64,000 nt of DNA from Trematomus loennbergii (taxonomy: Eukaryota > Chordata > Actinopteri > Perciformes > Nototheniidae). Location of the stretch: contig JAAOOA010000094.1 in NCBI GenBank assembly GCA_012861695.1, positions 62,001 to 126,000 on the forward strand. The letters are read 5' to 3'. The first letter of the stretch is position 1; every line of letters starts with the position of its first letter. The notes under the pieces are model-generated. The model ran no database searches and was not told the DNA's origin. It saw only the letters and a program-made list of their open reading frames with translations. Both the position numbers and the translations under genes were made by a program. This document shows, in pieces, positions 1-13,700 of this stretch.

Positions 1-354
1 AATCTCTAAAAAAGGGGCAACGGATCTGATAAAAACTGATCCAGATGTGAACACTGTCCTGACGTCAGGACGGTGGCGCTACGGCTATTGGGCCAACTCC
101 ACCAATCAGGAGGAGACAACCACGGCATTGCCGTTCGAAAGCGCTGAGACGCTGTAGTACATATGCCAGGCCTGTAGATGGTGCTGTTCTCACTGAATCA
201 GCCCTTGCAAAAACAAGTGCAAATTGAGCGAAATGTGGCATGGCTAAAATGCATGATCTGTTTGGTATTTTGAAAAAAAGAAAGTATAAATATGCCTTAT
301 ATAGGTATGGTCCTACACTATATTATTAAATATAGCATGATAGGTCCACTTTAA
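1..354 (+). mobile_element. MITE copy 1, TTAA-type, 5' end outside window
   Basis: This is the right part of a short non-autonomous DNA transposon found three times in the window (also 7403-7899 and, reversed, 21449-21942). It ends with the terminal inverted repeat GCATGATAGGTCCACTTTAA at 335-354. The complete copies begin with the near-perfect complement, TTAAAGGGGACCTATCATGC. The TTAA at the ends suggests a piggyBac-like target preference, which is inference. No transposase is visible. It abuts a LINE fragment at about 360. Confidence 0.75.
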
Positions 355-359
355 CCTTA

Positions 360-695
360 TCTGAACACCAAGAGTTTTCTAGCCAACATGTAGCTTGTGT
401 ATATAAGACACGCCGCTGTCTATACATGTCATCATCATCATCAGCAATGATGTGTCCCAGATACTTAGTGTTACAGCAAACAGACAGCTCCGGTCCTGAC
501 AGATAGAATGTTGGAAAACCCAGGTTCTTCTCCCCTTTTGCTCTGCGGATCACGACAGCGCTCTTCTTAGCATTGTATGTAACATCACATTTGACACCAT
601 AATCAGAACACACATTTAGCAACTGTTGAAATCCAGCACTGCTAGGAGAAACAATAGCCAGATCGTCGGCATACATAAGACCGAATAAGAACATT
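360..695 (-). mobile_element. non-LTR retrotransposon fragment, reverse transcriptase part
   Basis: A minus-strand open frame of about 110 codons contains the motif MYADDLAIVSPS near 655-680. F/YADD is the catalytic Asp-Asp box of reverse transcriptases, and the following residues (QQLLNVCSDYG, then NAKKSAV) fit the palm/thumb region of LINE RTs. Upstream RT motifs and the endonuclease are missing, so this is a dead 5'-truncated scrap. The clade is not assigned. Confidence 0.7.
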
Positions 696-837
696 TGACC
701 TGGCAGAACACGGGACTTGTTGTTCTATACACTCTGAAATACTGGCACATTTTAATAAACATTTATCGGGGTTATTCGCCCCCCACCGAGGTCCTACTTC
801 TTGGTTTCGCTCAGTATTAATCCAGTCCTTAGTGCCA

Positions 838-1215
838 TGTACATTTTCGAATTCATTTATTTTAAGCTCCAACCACCGGAATTCGTTATGATAGTCCAAG
901 AAAACTCTCCTGGTGAATTTTATTCAAATTCCTACAACATTTACCCCTCCCTCATCAACCTTGAAGTTTAGCCTCACGTAGGGTGGTCCTTCAAATTGAA
1001 AGTGGGAAAGTTTAAGCTCCAACCCTCAGAATTCATTCTATTAGTCAAGAAGACTCTCCTGGTGAATGTTGTCCTCAATCTGACAACATGTACCCCCCCC
1101 CCTCATCGACCTGGGCTGCCACACCAGCAGCCACAATGCTGCAACTGAGGCTAAACTTCCAGGCTGATGAGGGGGGGGGGTACATGTTGTCAGATTGAGG
1201 AAAACATTCACCAGG
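838..1215. repeat. fold-back (inverted) repeat cluster
   Basis: Positions 1058-1107 (starting CCTGGTGAATGTTG) are the near-exact reverse complement of 1166-1215, separated by about 58 bp, so the segment can form a long hairpin with poly-C and poly-G tracts facing each other. A diverged direct copy of the left arm lies at 838-990 (shared TTTAAGCTCCAACC and CTCTCCTGGTGAAT). A further short inverted match joins 963-977 to 1145-1160. No coding content. Confidence 0.7.
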
Positions 1216-1725
1216 GGTGCGTTTCACTTCGGTTAAATGGATTCCTTGCGTCCCTCACTTGCGTCATTTCCCTGCGACTATTCCCTCCCACCAGGGAAGC
1301 ATGGAGAGACGCAAGGAAACACGAGAAGCAGGGAAATGAGTTTTAAGAGCAATGGGACGTTGTTTCCTCCGGAGCGTCACATGAAGCGACGTCCGTTTGT
1401 GATGACGCCGCACAGCTGATCGTCTGACAGCAGCCAGATCAGTGCATGCGCTGCATCGTCCAATCAGTGAGCGATACACAGTAAGGGGCGGGGCGAGTGT
1501 CTGAGGATTTCACCAGAGGATGGTCTGGTAGATCCAGACAAGACTTTTCTTCAACTTGTCACAGGAAAAACCTTCTTAGCGACTTGTATGTCGAAATAGA
1601 AAGTGTATAACCTCCTCCACATGTGTACAGTAATCCACAAGTATAATACCATTTATACTCACCTGTATCCTCACCTGTATCCTCACCTGTATCCTCACCT
1701 CACCTGAGTCCTGGTTGTCCTGCAG

Positions 1726-4700
1726 GGTCTCTGGTGGGCGTTGGGGATGTGATCTCTCAGCAGCTGATCGAGAGGAGAGGGTTCAACAACCACAACGTGC
1801 AGAGGACCGCCAAGATGATGAGCATCGGCTTCTTCTTCGTGGTAAGAGGGAACCCTTGAGAGTTGCATTTTGATGGAGTGAAAAGTACGAGTTTTGCAAG
1901 TTTTGCTTTGATTTGATTCAGTCAAAAAAATATGAAAAAGGAATAACGACAATTAAGAAAATAAATAAAATCACAATAAAAAGTAATAATAAAATAAACA
2001 TGTCTGCTATCAAAATTATATAATCAAAAAATTCCTAAAAAAGAACCAAATACAATCAAAACATTTATAAATAACAAGACAAGATACAAAAAGAAGGATA
2101 AATAATGTAGCTCTTGGTTGAACATTTGTTTAAATCAACAGAGCTGTATTCAGAACGCATGGCTAATTCTGACTTTTCTGTTTTTATAGCCGAGTGTTGA
2201 ATTAGATAATCTCTTTAATATGGTTCATGTTATTATCTATATTAAAGAGATTGAGAATAATGAAATCCCTTTAAGTGATTGACTCACCGAGCTCCCAGTA
2301 TTAGTAAGATCATTTGTAAAAGCCGACTGTAAACTGTGATGACGAGATACAACAGGTTCTATAAAATGTGCTTTGTTGGTGTCTGTTGGGGTGTCTGTAG
2401 GACATCAGTGAGCATACGTTAAGCTACATGATGAAGTTCATGGGACTTCATTCAGCAGCTTAGAAATCATATTTTTAGACCTATAAGCGACTATTTATGA
2501 CGTGTATGACGCACTTGCATGCGTATCCATGTTCTCCATCTCCTCATGCCTTTGTTAGTTTGTGAATTCACTTTCTCCCCGTCCTCTGACAGCCGCACAA
2601 TCCACCTCAGGCAAAGGAGGCAAAGTTTATTTATATTTCCATAATCGTCTTATGTGTTGGCCAATCTGCCGCCTCGTGCTTTTAAACGATAGAAAAAGGA
2701 TGTATAGAAATGTCTTCTCACGCACTTGGAGTCATTGAGAAACTGAGATCATCTGGAAACACAACCGTCTCATAACTCATCATGGATCAAACTTCCTCAC
2801 ATCAATACTATATTAGGTTTACAGGCTCACGTCTAATTCATATGCAGACTGCACGGAGATAATAACGTGCAAGATGGAAACTATAGACAAATAAACACAG
2901 AGGTTTCTTTAGCGTGATGTGTGGAACAGATTGAATGATTATGAAACAGTACTGGATTAGCCATTCAAGATGATTTTGGAAATACAGTTTCTCCTAACAG
3001 AGGAATGTTCATGTTAACACCAATGTTTATTACGTGTGTCCTTGAAGTATAACACAGTGTTAAATGCTTTTAGTTTCACACAAAACATTTGCAAAACCAA
3101 TTTTCGTAAATGTTAAACATGTATTGTTTACTAGCTAGTGGTCTTCTTCGTTCCTATTTGATTTAACGCAACACCAGGCCCTCCACTCACACAATGGTCT
3201 CCTTCTGATTTTGCTGCGTCAATATCAAATATAACAAATGTTGATGTTTTAACCGCTGGTTGAAAAGAGCGTGTAAGAGTTCTTAACCCTTCTGTTGTCT
3301 TCGGGTCAAATCTGACCGATTTACTACTTTCATCAATCGTAACTTTTTTGTTTTACATTCGATTGCATTAAAGCTTTATGATATCCTTCACAGTAGACAT
3401 TTGAACATGTACAATTGCTGATCACCACTTTCATTGCATTTTGGATGATTTAGTCAACTTTGTAACACCCATCCGGATCAGATAAAACACACACACACAC
3501 ACTCTCTCTCTCACTCACTCACTCACTCACTCACTCTCTCTCTCTCAATGTGTTCCCCCCCTATGTGCCCATCCCCCCATGTGGATCACACCTGGCACAC
3601 GCAATACATGTTCAGTGTCTATTCTTTGTATATTTACTACAGTTTTTCATGTATACCAGTAGTCTGATTCAATATGTACAGTTTGAAAGGGTGTTAAATG
3701 AAATGTGGTGATGATTAATGGTTGTTGTGTTAATGTAATAGCAGTTAAAACAGGACCGGTCAAATTTGACCGCGAACACCAAAGTAAGGGGGGGGGGGGA
3801 AACGAAGACAATAGGAGGGTTAAACGTTCTAAATAAATATCGTCCAGTCCAGGATTCATCGCTGAAATCTATGCTGGCGCTTTCTAGGAATTGATCAATA
3901 ACAAGTCATAAACCTAATTGCATGCATAGGGTGAACAACACGTTAGCAGAGCAGCAGCTTCACTTCTCCATGGTGTTCTTGTATATGTTAACATATTTAT
4001 AACTGTGTTCGAGGATTTGAAAAAATTATTGTACAATTATGTTTGTACAATTATTTTTGAGTGATATTTCCATTGCAAAAACTGATAGAAATCATACTTT
4101 TGCATTATTATTCTCATTTTAATAAATATGTAATTAAATGTATATGATGGTTTGATTCTCCTGATAATATATTTTACAAAAAACGAATAATTTAACACAT
4201 TTTGTGTCTTTTTACAATTTGGACGTTACGCCATACAGTATGTTCATATTTCCAATCAAATGTAGAATAATGATTAAGCTCTAATTTATTGTAAAATGTT
4301 CTTTATTCTTAAAATCTTGTCTCTTTTTCTCGTTCCTTTTCATTTGTTTCATTATGTGTAATCATCACTTATGTTAGTTGTAAACACTTTAGGTATCCTC
4401 TGTGGTAATTGATAATAAACTGTAAAAAACAAAGAAAATAATCCCTAATAATCACATTTTATTCGTCTGTTTTAACATCACAGGGACCAGTCATCGGCAC
4501 GTGGTACAAAGTCCTGGACCGCCTGGTGGTTGGAGGAACTAAAAGTGCTGCCATGAAGAAAATGCTGGCTGACCAGGTGAGGAAAACAAACTTTAATCCC
4601 AATTAAAGGTCCCCCTATTATACTGTTTTTCATTAATATATCACAGGTCTCAGATATATACAGAACCTGTCTCTGATTGGCTGAAACACCAAACAGATCA

Positions 4701-7700
4701 TTGCAGCATTACCCATAATCCCCTCTGTTTCAGCCCTGTTTCCAAAGTGCTGATTCTCTGTCTGTTACTTTAGATGAAAATAAGGAGCCCCTCCCCACGC
4801 CCCTCTGAGAGACATTTGGTTAAAAAGAACACTATGGTGCTCTAGGAGGAGATTCAGGTGATAAGGTGGGGGGGGGGGGGTTACCTTGGTTGCTGATTGG
4901 CTAATGGTTACACAAGCCAAAACATCGTTATGACATCATAAAGTGGCCAAAATCTGATCAGCTCATTTTCAGACAGTTTTTTATATAAATGGATCAGGAC
5001 AAAAAGAGAGAGAATCTTTGTTCCTGAGACTTTCAGAGTCTCTTTACACAGAGGACACACACACCTAGCTTTAGTCGTTAATGAAAAGGATACCATCTGC
5101 ATTTATACCTGAGACAAATGACTATCTTTTACAAAGATAATATGTAATAACAAACATAATTTAAATCCTTGCAGAATGATGGCAGACAGAAAGAGCTCTA
5201 AACACTTCTTTGAGGGTTTCCAAATAATACAAACTAGTATTTTAGTAAATGTATATATATGTAATGTCTTCTCATCTCTTACATATATTTATATTTTTAA
5301 TTGTATTATTATTTCAAATTTTCTATGTTTACCTAAACTTTAGACCTTTGTATCTACATGTAGGGCATATTTTGTCACTTATAAAAAAAAAACTATATTT
5401 TATTAAGCCTCCAGATTTACATTGAACTTTTAAAAAATGTTGATTTTTCTTTAATTTATTTCCTTGTTTTTTTTATATAAAATACACTTTTTAAGACGTA
5501 TTAAAATGCTACATCTCTGATTGTCTTCTATAGATGAAGACCGCCGGGGTGGAAAACACTAAGATCAATCAAAGCCTGCTGTAGTGTTTCTCCCTCTGTT
5601 TGATTCAGCAGAACAAATGCATCTTAAAGTGAAACACCACAGAAGAAGAGCGCAGAGCTTTCAACATGCTGAAATATTTACTGGAGCTAAGGGTCCGCTG
5701 CTCCGCCTGAATAGAGATGCGTCCTCAGTAATAACTCAAGTGTTGTTGGAGATGTGAGCGAAGCATCTGCTGCGTCAGACTTAAATATCAGCTGCACGTC
5801 ACTGGAGTTAGCCTGGGAGGGGTTTCACTTTATCTTTGAGCTTCTTAGAGTATAATTAAGTCCACAGATCTTTTGTTCATGTCAAGTTCTTCCGGGTTTT
5901 GGTCTGTATTCAGTGTTTTGCCCGAACTTGAGAGGCTGGAGGGCAACAGAGGACGCTTGGACAACTCAGATTCTTTCTTTTGTGTCTATGTTCTGCTCAG
6001 CAGTTCTTTATAAGACACTTTGCATCAGATTCTCATCACGTTGAAAACCTTCAAAACACAAGAGGACAAACAAATGTTAGTTCACATGCAAATACAATTA
6101 TAAACATTTTGTCACATTCCTGCCTTTTCAGGGTATTATAATTCAAATGATAAATTGTGAGTTATTTTACAAACACATCATTAACTTAAATAAATGAATA
6201 AGAAAGTATCTTTCTCTACTTGAAACCAAGCAACCCAGAAAACCTCACTGAACACCGTCTGCGCAAATATACACCAAACTAAACGGAGCGCACACAAACC
6301 ACGCTGCGTAAAAGCCGTCGACAGCACTCTCACACATAAGGCAACAGATCAAGAACGCAAAACGCAATACACAACGGAGAACATACCAATGGATGTTTCT
6401 CAATGTCGAGGACGCTTCCTTGGTAGGACATGTCTTCCGAGTCAGGTCCATTAGAGGCGAGGCAAGAATCCTTCCTGACATTCGGAGAACGAAGAATGGA
6501 ACAGGCTAGCAGGTGTGTAGGTGTGCGTCGTATGAGAGGCCCCCGCCTTACATTTTCCGCCAATGATTTGGAAATTGGTCCGTGCGCAAAGCATTGTGGG
6601 GATTTTAAGACCGCGGAGGATACACATGTGCAGCCTCGAAATTTCCCGCAACGAAGGACGCCGGCCTCGGTAGAATTCCAAGGATCCTGGACATTGGAAC
6701 AGTCCTTTTGGCGGGACTCGATGACGTAGCATCCTTTAAATAGTGGCTCTGGAGCATCCTTCCTCGACATTGAGAAACACCCACCCACTGTCGCCAACTT
6801 CTCCCTCCGTGGCTTTGGGAACAAAGAGCTTTTTTGTTACCGGAAGCGGCATTCATATTTTGTAATAACAGCTCGCTTCTCATTCAGAAAAAGTAGCCTA
6901 CGCTATTCAAAATAAAACGAATACCCCGATTGGTATTGAACAATACTATAATAATAATAATAATCTAAATGAAAATACATCAAAATAATTATTTATCCGT
7001 CCGTTTTTATCAGATATTACGTCTCGTTCATGCATCAAATCTTCCTGTATCTTCTCCTGTAGTCTTAATGTACGGAGGGTGCATATCAAGCTGGTTTATT
7101 CTCTTTGGTCTGACAACATTTATTCCATCTGGCAAATGAAGTGAAGCTTCATCTACATTTACTTTTTACTTTGATTTTAAAATGTTGGCTGATTTAAAAT
7201 CTTCAGTTTTCACAAAGCCCCCCCAAAAGATTAACTCTCAATCAAACCTTAAAAGAAGCACCAATGTAGAACATATTCACACCTAAGAAGGGTTATCAAA
7301 TCTTATTACGTTAACAAATGTTCACGCATCTGCTGTGATAAAACAACTTAACAATTTTGATGTTTTTACATTTATTCCAAACTGCATCAAATGAATGTTT
7401 GATTAAAGGGGACCTATCATGCAAAATGCACTTTTGTACGTCTTTTTACATGAATATGTGTCCCCGGTGTTCCAGGGAACTCACCAAGTGTCAGAAAACA
7501 CAACCCTCTCTATTTTCCTCCATACCCAAATCTCTAAAAAAGGGGCTGCAACGGATCTGATAAAAACTGATCCAGATTTGAACACTGTCCTGACGTCAGG
7601 ACGGTGGCGCTACGGCTATTGGGCCAACTCCACCAATCAGGAGGAGACAACCACGGCCATTGCCGTTGAAAGCGCTGGAGACGCTGTAGTACATATGCCA

Positions 7701-10700
7701 GGCCTGTAGATGGTGCTGTTCTCACTGAATCTGCCCTTGCAAAAACAGAGCTAAAAAAAAGTGCAAATTGAGCGAAATGAGGCATGGCTAAAATGCATGA
7801 TCTGTTTGGTATTTTGAAAAGAAAAAAGTATAAATATGCCTTATATAGGTATGGTCCTACACTATATTATTCAAATATAGCATGATAGGTCCACTTTAAG
7901 TTTATCATAACTCTAATTACAAATGTAAAGGCTGTGTTGACATTAGTTTAAAAGACACAGCTTGTTGACTTAGTACGTACTGTAGCACTGGAAAATATGC
8001 TGCTCCAAAAACAAGTTACACATGAATGAAAACAAGCTGTTTCACTTGAAATAAGTACAAAAATCTGCCAAAAGAACAAGTGAACATTAGCTTGGTAAGA
8101 TGTCTTGAAATGAGAAGAGATATTTAGATAAATCACATCTTGTAATTAGCAGGAGAACTCATTTGAACTATATTTGACCAGAATCAGGAGATGTTGCGTT
8201 ACAATATAAGCCGCAGATGCTCAAAGGTTTTCTGTGTTCTGATGTTAGTTGGTGATTCTCTAATAAATATGTAAAAAACATGTTTCATCTGAGATACAAC
8301 TCAAAATAAGATTATTTGACTTAACAAGATGATGCATTGTCTAAAAACAAGACCCGATATCTCACTGCAGTGTCACTTCTGAAGTTATGTCTTATATCAG
8401 GTGTAGAGAGACATTCTGACTTGATATTAGACAAAGATACTTGGCAAGATTTCGAGTGTTGGTAGTGAGTATCCACATGTATCTGCTATTTTGAGATGTT
8501 TATATTGTATAATTGTTTATTTTCTACCCTTTTTTGACCCTATGCTTGATTTACATGCTGCTGCAACGGAAAAACGTCCCCATTTAGGATTAATAAAGTA
8601 TATCTGATCTTAATTCTCTCATTCCCAGCAAACACACTGAAGTGATTTGATTGTGTTCTGAACTTCTGTCCTCTGTGTTGCAGTTGTGTTTTGCCCCGTG
8701 TTTCCTCGGAGCGTTTATCTCGATCTCTGGCGCTCTGAACGGCCTGACGCTGAAGGACAACGTCACCAGACTGAAAAGGGTGAGGTTATTCACATCACGT
8801 TTTATTTCAGCGTTACTCCGCCTGCGTCACAGCGAACACTCCTCACACCCTGCGTGTGTGAGTTTCCACAGCAACTCTTTATTAAGAACTCTAAGTGTCT
8901 GGAATACGCAGGATGCAGAAATAGTCTCTAACCTTGCTTTGTGTTATCCTCACATGAGTGTCCTAGGTTGAATTGTTTGAAACATCTGGTGTGTGGATTG
9001 GGGTCAGTTTTACTCAAAAACGTTGACGTAAATTTTCTTTCCACCAGAGGTCAAAAGTTCAGTTTTTGACCGGAACTGTCCTCGGCTTATTTCAAATTCA
9101 TGATTGTTATTTAAAGGCACAAGGAGGAGGAGGAGGAGTAGGAGGAGGAGGAGGATGCTTTGCTCTGCTTGAAGAAGGGTTTGGACATAAAATATCACTG
9201 AAAAAATGCTAAAATATTAAACAATAAAATCAAAAACAATAGATTATTTTCTTAAGCTACCAGATTTAGATTGAACTTTTTATGTTTTCATATAAAATAC
9301 ACTTTTCTAAGGAGGACATATTTTCTCCCTTACCTCAAGACTTAGTGATATCATTGGCTCTTTCATTCTGATTTGACTGGATTGTATTCTATATTTAAAC
9401 CTGAGACTCGACTCAAGCTGGCTGGATTTCATCCTGGCATTTGACCTGTGTGATCAGAGTCCAGGTAGATGAGCGTACACACACACACACACACACACAC
9501 ACATGCACGCGCGCGCACACGCACACACACAGTTTGTTTTTATCTGCCCTCACACACTCACCTCTCATTATTATTAGAAGCCATTTCCTGTGATGGAGGA
9601 AGAGGAGACTGTGGAAATAGCTGGAGTGACTCATACCATCATATATATGTGTGTGTGTGTGTGTGTGTTTGTATGCCAGGTCGTTGTGTGCCAGCTGCTC
9701 AAACGTCCGTCCCGCCTTGCTTACCCAGCGCAGCATCAATTATTTACCAAAGGAGGCGCGGTGTTGGACCAGAAAGGCCAAACTGGTAAATGTCAGAAAG
9801 GACAGAAAGTAAATGACGAATGCGCTCATTACAAACAGAGCACCTGGCCGGGGAAATGTGAGCGGAAACTCAATGGAGACGCTCTCAAAAAGAAAGTTAA
9901 ACTAGGGTGCAGCAAGACTTCTGCCTTTTCTTACTTTCCTGGACGCTGTCTTCAGATTTGACCTCAAAGAAAGCAAAGACCTACACGCGATACCAACTGT
10001 TTTATACTTCATAGTAGTGTTGTAGTACTCGAAACCGGTCTTGGTCTCAACCTCTTAAAGTCTTGGTCTTGACTTGGTCTCGACCTCTTAAAGTCTTGGT
10101 CTTGAGTTGGTCTCAACCTCTTAAAGTCTTGGTCTTGACTTGGTCTCTACCTCTTAAAGTCTTGGTCTTGGTCTTGACCTCTTAAAGTATTGGTCTTGGT
10201 CTTGACTTTGTCTCAACCTCTTAAAGTCTTGGTCTTGACTTGGTCTTGACCTCTTAAAGTTGGTCTTGAGTTGGTCTCGACCTCTTAAAGTCTTGGTCTT
10301 GACTTTGTCTCAACCTCTTAAAGTCTTGGTCTTGACTTGGTCTCGACCTCTTAAAGTCTTGGTCTTGACTTTGTCTCAACCTCTTAAAGTCTTGGTCTTG
10401 ACTTGGTCTCGACCTCTTAAAGTCTTGGTCTTGACTTTGTCTCAACCTCTTAAAGTCTTGGTCTTGTCTTGGTCTCGACCTCTTAAAGTCTTGATCTTGA
10501 CTTGGTCTCGACCTCTTAAAGTCTTGGTCTTGTCTTGGTCTCAACCTCTTAAAGTCTTGGTCTTGACTTGGTCTCGACCTCTTAAAGTCTTGGTCTTGAG
10601 TTGGTCTCGACCTCTTAAAGTCTTGGTCTTGACTTGGTCTCGACCTCTTAAAGTCTTGGTCTTGAGTTGGTCTCGACCTCTTAAAGTCTTGATCTTGACT

Positions 10701-13700
10701 TGGTCTTGACCTCTTAAAGTCTTGATCTTGACTTGGTCTCGACCTCTTAAAGTCTTGGTCTTGACTTGGTCTCGACCTCTTAAAGTATTGGTCTTGAGTT
10801 GGTCTCGACCTCTTAAAGTCTTGGTCTTGACTTGGTCTCGACCTCTTAAGGTCTTGGTCTTGGTCTCTACCTCTTAAAGTATTGGTCTTGAGTTGGTCTC
10901 GACCTCTTAAAGTCTTGGTCTTGACTTGGTCTCTACCTCTTAAAGTCTTGGTCTTGAGTTGGTCTCTACCTCTTAAAGTCTTGGTCTGAGTTGGTCTCGA
11001 CCTCTTAAAGTCTTGGTCTTGACTTGGTCTCGACCTCTTAAAGTCTTGGTCTTGACTTGGTCTCGACCTCTTAAAGTCTTGGTCTTGACTTTGTCTCAAC
11101 CTCTTAAAGTCTTGGTCTTGACTTGGTCTCGACCTCTTAAAGTCTTGGTCTTGAGTTGGTCTCGACCTCTTAAAGTCTTGGTCTTGACTTGGTTGACCTC
11201 TTAAAGTCTTGATCTTGACTTGGTCTCGACCTCTTAAAGTCTTGGTCTTGAGTTGGTCTCGACCTCTTAAAGTCTTGGTCTCGACCTCTTAAAGTCTTGG
11301 TCTTGTCTTGGTCTCGACCTCTTAACCTGTTAAGCCCCAAGCCTGTTTTTACTAGACTCCTGGTACTAGGATGGGTTAAATGCATAGAACACATGTCACT
11401 GTGTGTGCTGTGTGCTCTGCATGTGTGACCATTAAAGAGGGTTTAATCACTCCCAATTCTATTCTAATTCTATTCTATCGTCCCCTCTCTGTCCCCTTTT
11501 CAAGTGTAGATGCATTTATCTAATAAGACAAGAAACATCAGACAAGAAATCCTTGAATCTAGTCTAATTTAGGACGTAGGATGGCAACAAACCAAATCAT
11601 TATAACTGTAAAAAAGCATTTAACTTCCTTTTGATTAAGTTTAATTGGCAGCAGTTTGTGATTGACATCTAAGACACTGAAGTGAAATACCTTCTTGTTT
11701 ACTGCAAAGTATTCATACTGCGTAGAAACCCCTGGAAGATCTGAGAAACGTCCCGTCTTCTGCAGAGTGTGTGAGGAACAGTTTTGACGTGTGTGTGACG
11801 CATGTGACGCAGCGATCACCTCAGGTGGCCCAGCAGCTTGTTTGGCCTTAATTAGAAAACAAAAAAAATATTAAGACTGGAACATTGGCTCGTTGTTTTT
11901 ATATGTCGAGTCATGTTGATGTGACCTTTAGGTAGAGGACATGGGAAAGTTTGTGTGTGCGTGTGTGTAAATATATAAAAGGTATATGTGTGTTTTTATA
12001 CCCAAACAACTCTCACACACACCTTTTGTATTTACGGTGGAGTTTAAGGTCAGCATCTAACACCCTTTGTTCCATTATTTGGCAAAAACTTGTATAGATT
12101 ATTACACTTAAAGGAGCTTTACTAGATTACATTCAGACTCATTTATTTACGTACGTTCTATTCTTATCATTTTATATATTTGCTTATTTTTCAGCGTTGT
12201 TCGGCCACATTAACACTTTTTCTAGTCTAAATCTCTTCCGGTCACCTTCACATGATTTAAGTACCAACGTTATGATAATAAGCGTGTGATTAATGTTGGG
12301 TTTTATTTGCAACTCAAAGGGAAATTGTAGAGTTTTTACCGTCAAGTATGTGAGCTTAAATGACTTAAATCCGTGTATATGCATTATGTTTTACAGTTAT
12401 ATTTATCTACCATAATGCAGGTTTTAAAGCATTAAATACACACTTTTTAATGTTTCAGGACCATGGACAGAGACAGAAGCTTTGTCAATAGTAGTTTTTT
12501 TATCAGCCAGCAGAAAATGTAGATTTTGCACCCTTTTTTCATCTTCATTTTTAAGTAAAATAAAGACTTCCCATACCCCACAATGACTCTTATATACTGT
12601 ATCTACAGGGGGCTGATGAAGATGTCCATCACTACCAATAACTCAACCATTATTTGGCCATGTGCTGATATTTTTGGCTCTAAAACGTCATTGTTTTTGG
12701 AAAGAAACTCCCACCACCTTGAGCTTGAACACATCACCATCTCTCACTCCACACACCTGCAGGTTAACGGTTCTCTGAGGGAAGGTGTTGGAGGGCTGAA
12801 CCTGAACTCAGCACGGGGCAGGAAGTTCTAATGTGTATCTGCAGATGTTTTCTATCCAAACTCAGAAACTTCTCACCAAAAGTATTAAGCATTCAGAGAG
12901 AAATCTGATGTATGCTATAAGGACATTGAAAACCTTTAAAAATGAAGGTAAACTTTTGCATTTAAGTGCAAAATACTGGGATTTCTTCCATCTTCAGACA
13001 GCAGCACAATATCTTCTTCACATCTCTTACGCACTTGTTCAGGAGACTTTTTCGAAAAGGTGTGACTACAGTAGTTCCTAATTTTCTCATGATGCCTTTT
13101 CACTTGACACCTCGTCATTCATTGAAAGACAACTGAGAGGTTCAGAGTTTATTAAACCCTACTCAATGTTCTCCCTATTTGAAATACAATGGACCTTGAA
13201 GAGTATAATCACCTGCTGCAGATTTGTGATTGTGACTTTGTAACTGCTTTTAATGATTAAATACATCAGCTTTCTCTTAAATATTCTGTGTTGTTAAGAG
13301 CTACTTTTAGAATGTGGATTTTGGTTTAACATAATATAAAAGTGACTCATTACAGTGCCCATTACAATACAGTATGTGTTCCTTGTTCACAGGACTACCC
13401 AGACGCCCTCATCTCAAATTACTATGTAAGTGTTTCCTGTAAATTCACCATTTGACTCAAATGTTCCCTCGACTTCATGTTGTGCATCAGATTGTCTTCT
13501 CAATATTTTCTGTTTCTGTTTTTCAGCTTTGGCCCGCAGTCCAGATTGCCAATTTCTACTTCATTCCACTTCACCACAGGTCAGAGTTCATATATATTTG
13601 ATCATACAATGTGACTATTCAATGCATTTAGTTTAGCTGCTGAGGTGTTTCTTTTCAGTGGTTTGCATGTCATGTTCATTTGTTCTGTTTTAACTTGTTA

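Noticed and set aside
1237..1479. Short frames in the GC-rich block as mpv17 exon 1
   Set aside because: Neither resembles the conserved Mpv17 N-terminus nor ends at a donor in the right phase.
5534..5584. Small exon-like open frame after TTCTATAG ([20 protein letters not shown])
   Set aside because: It does not match Mpv17 and would truncate it. The neighbouring real exons join without it.
6330..6883. Overlapping open frames of 78-164 codons on both strands
   Set aside because: They coincide with a GC-rich MITE with 18-bp inverted ends. No frame is favoured.
10254..11394. 281-residue [11 protein letters not shown] repeat protein
   Set aside because: It is a 33-bp minisatellite read in frame, with no start context or non-repeat domain.
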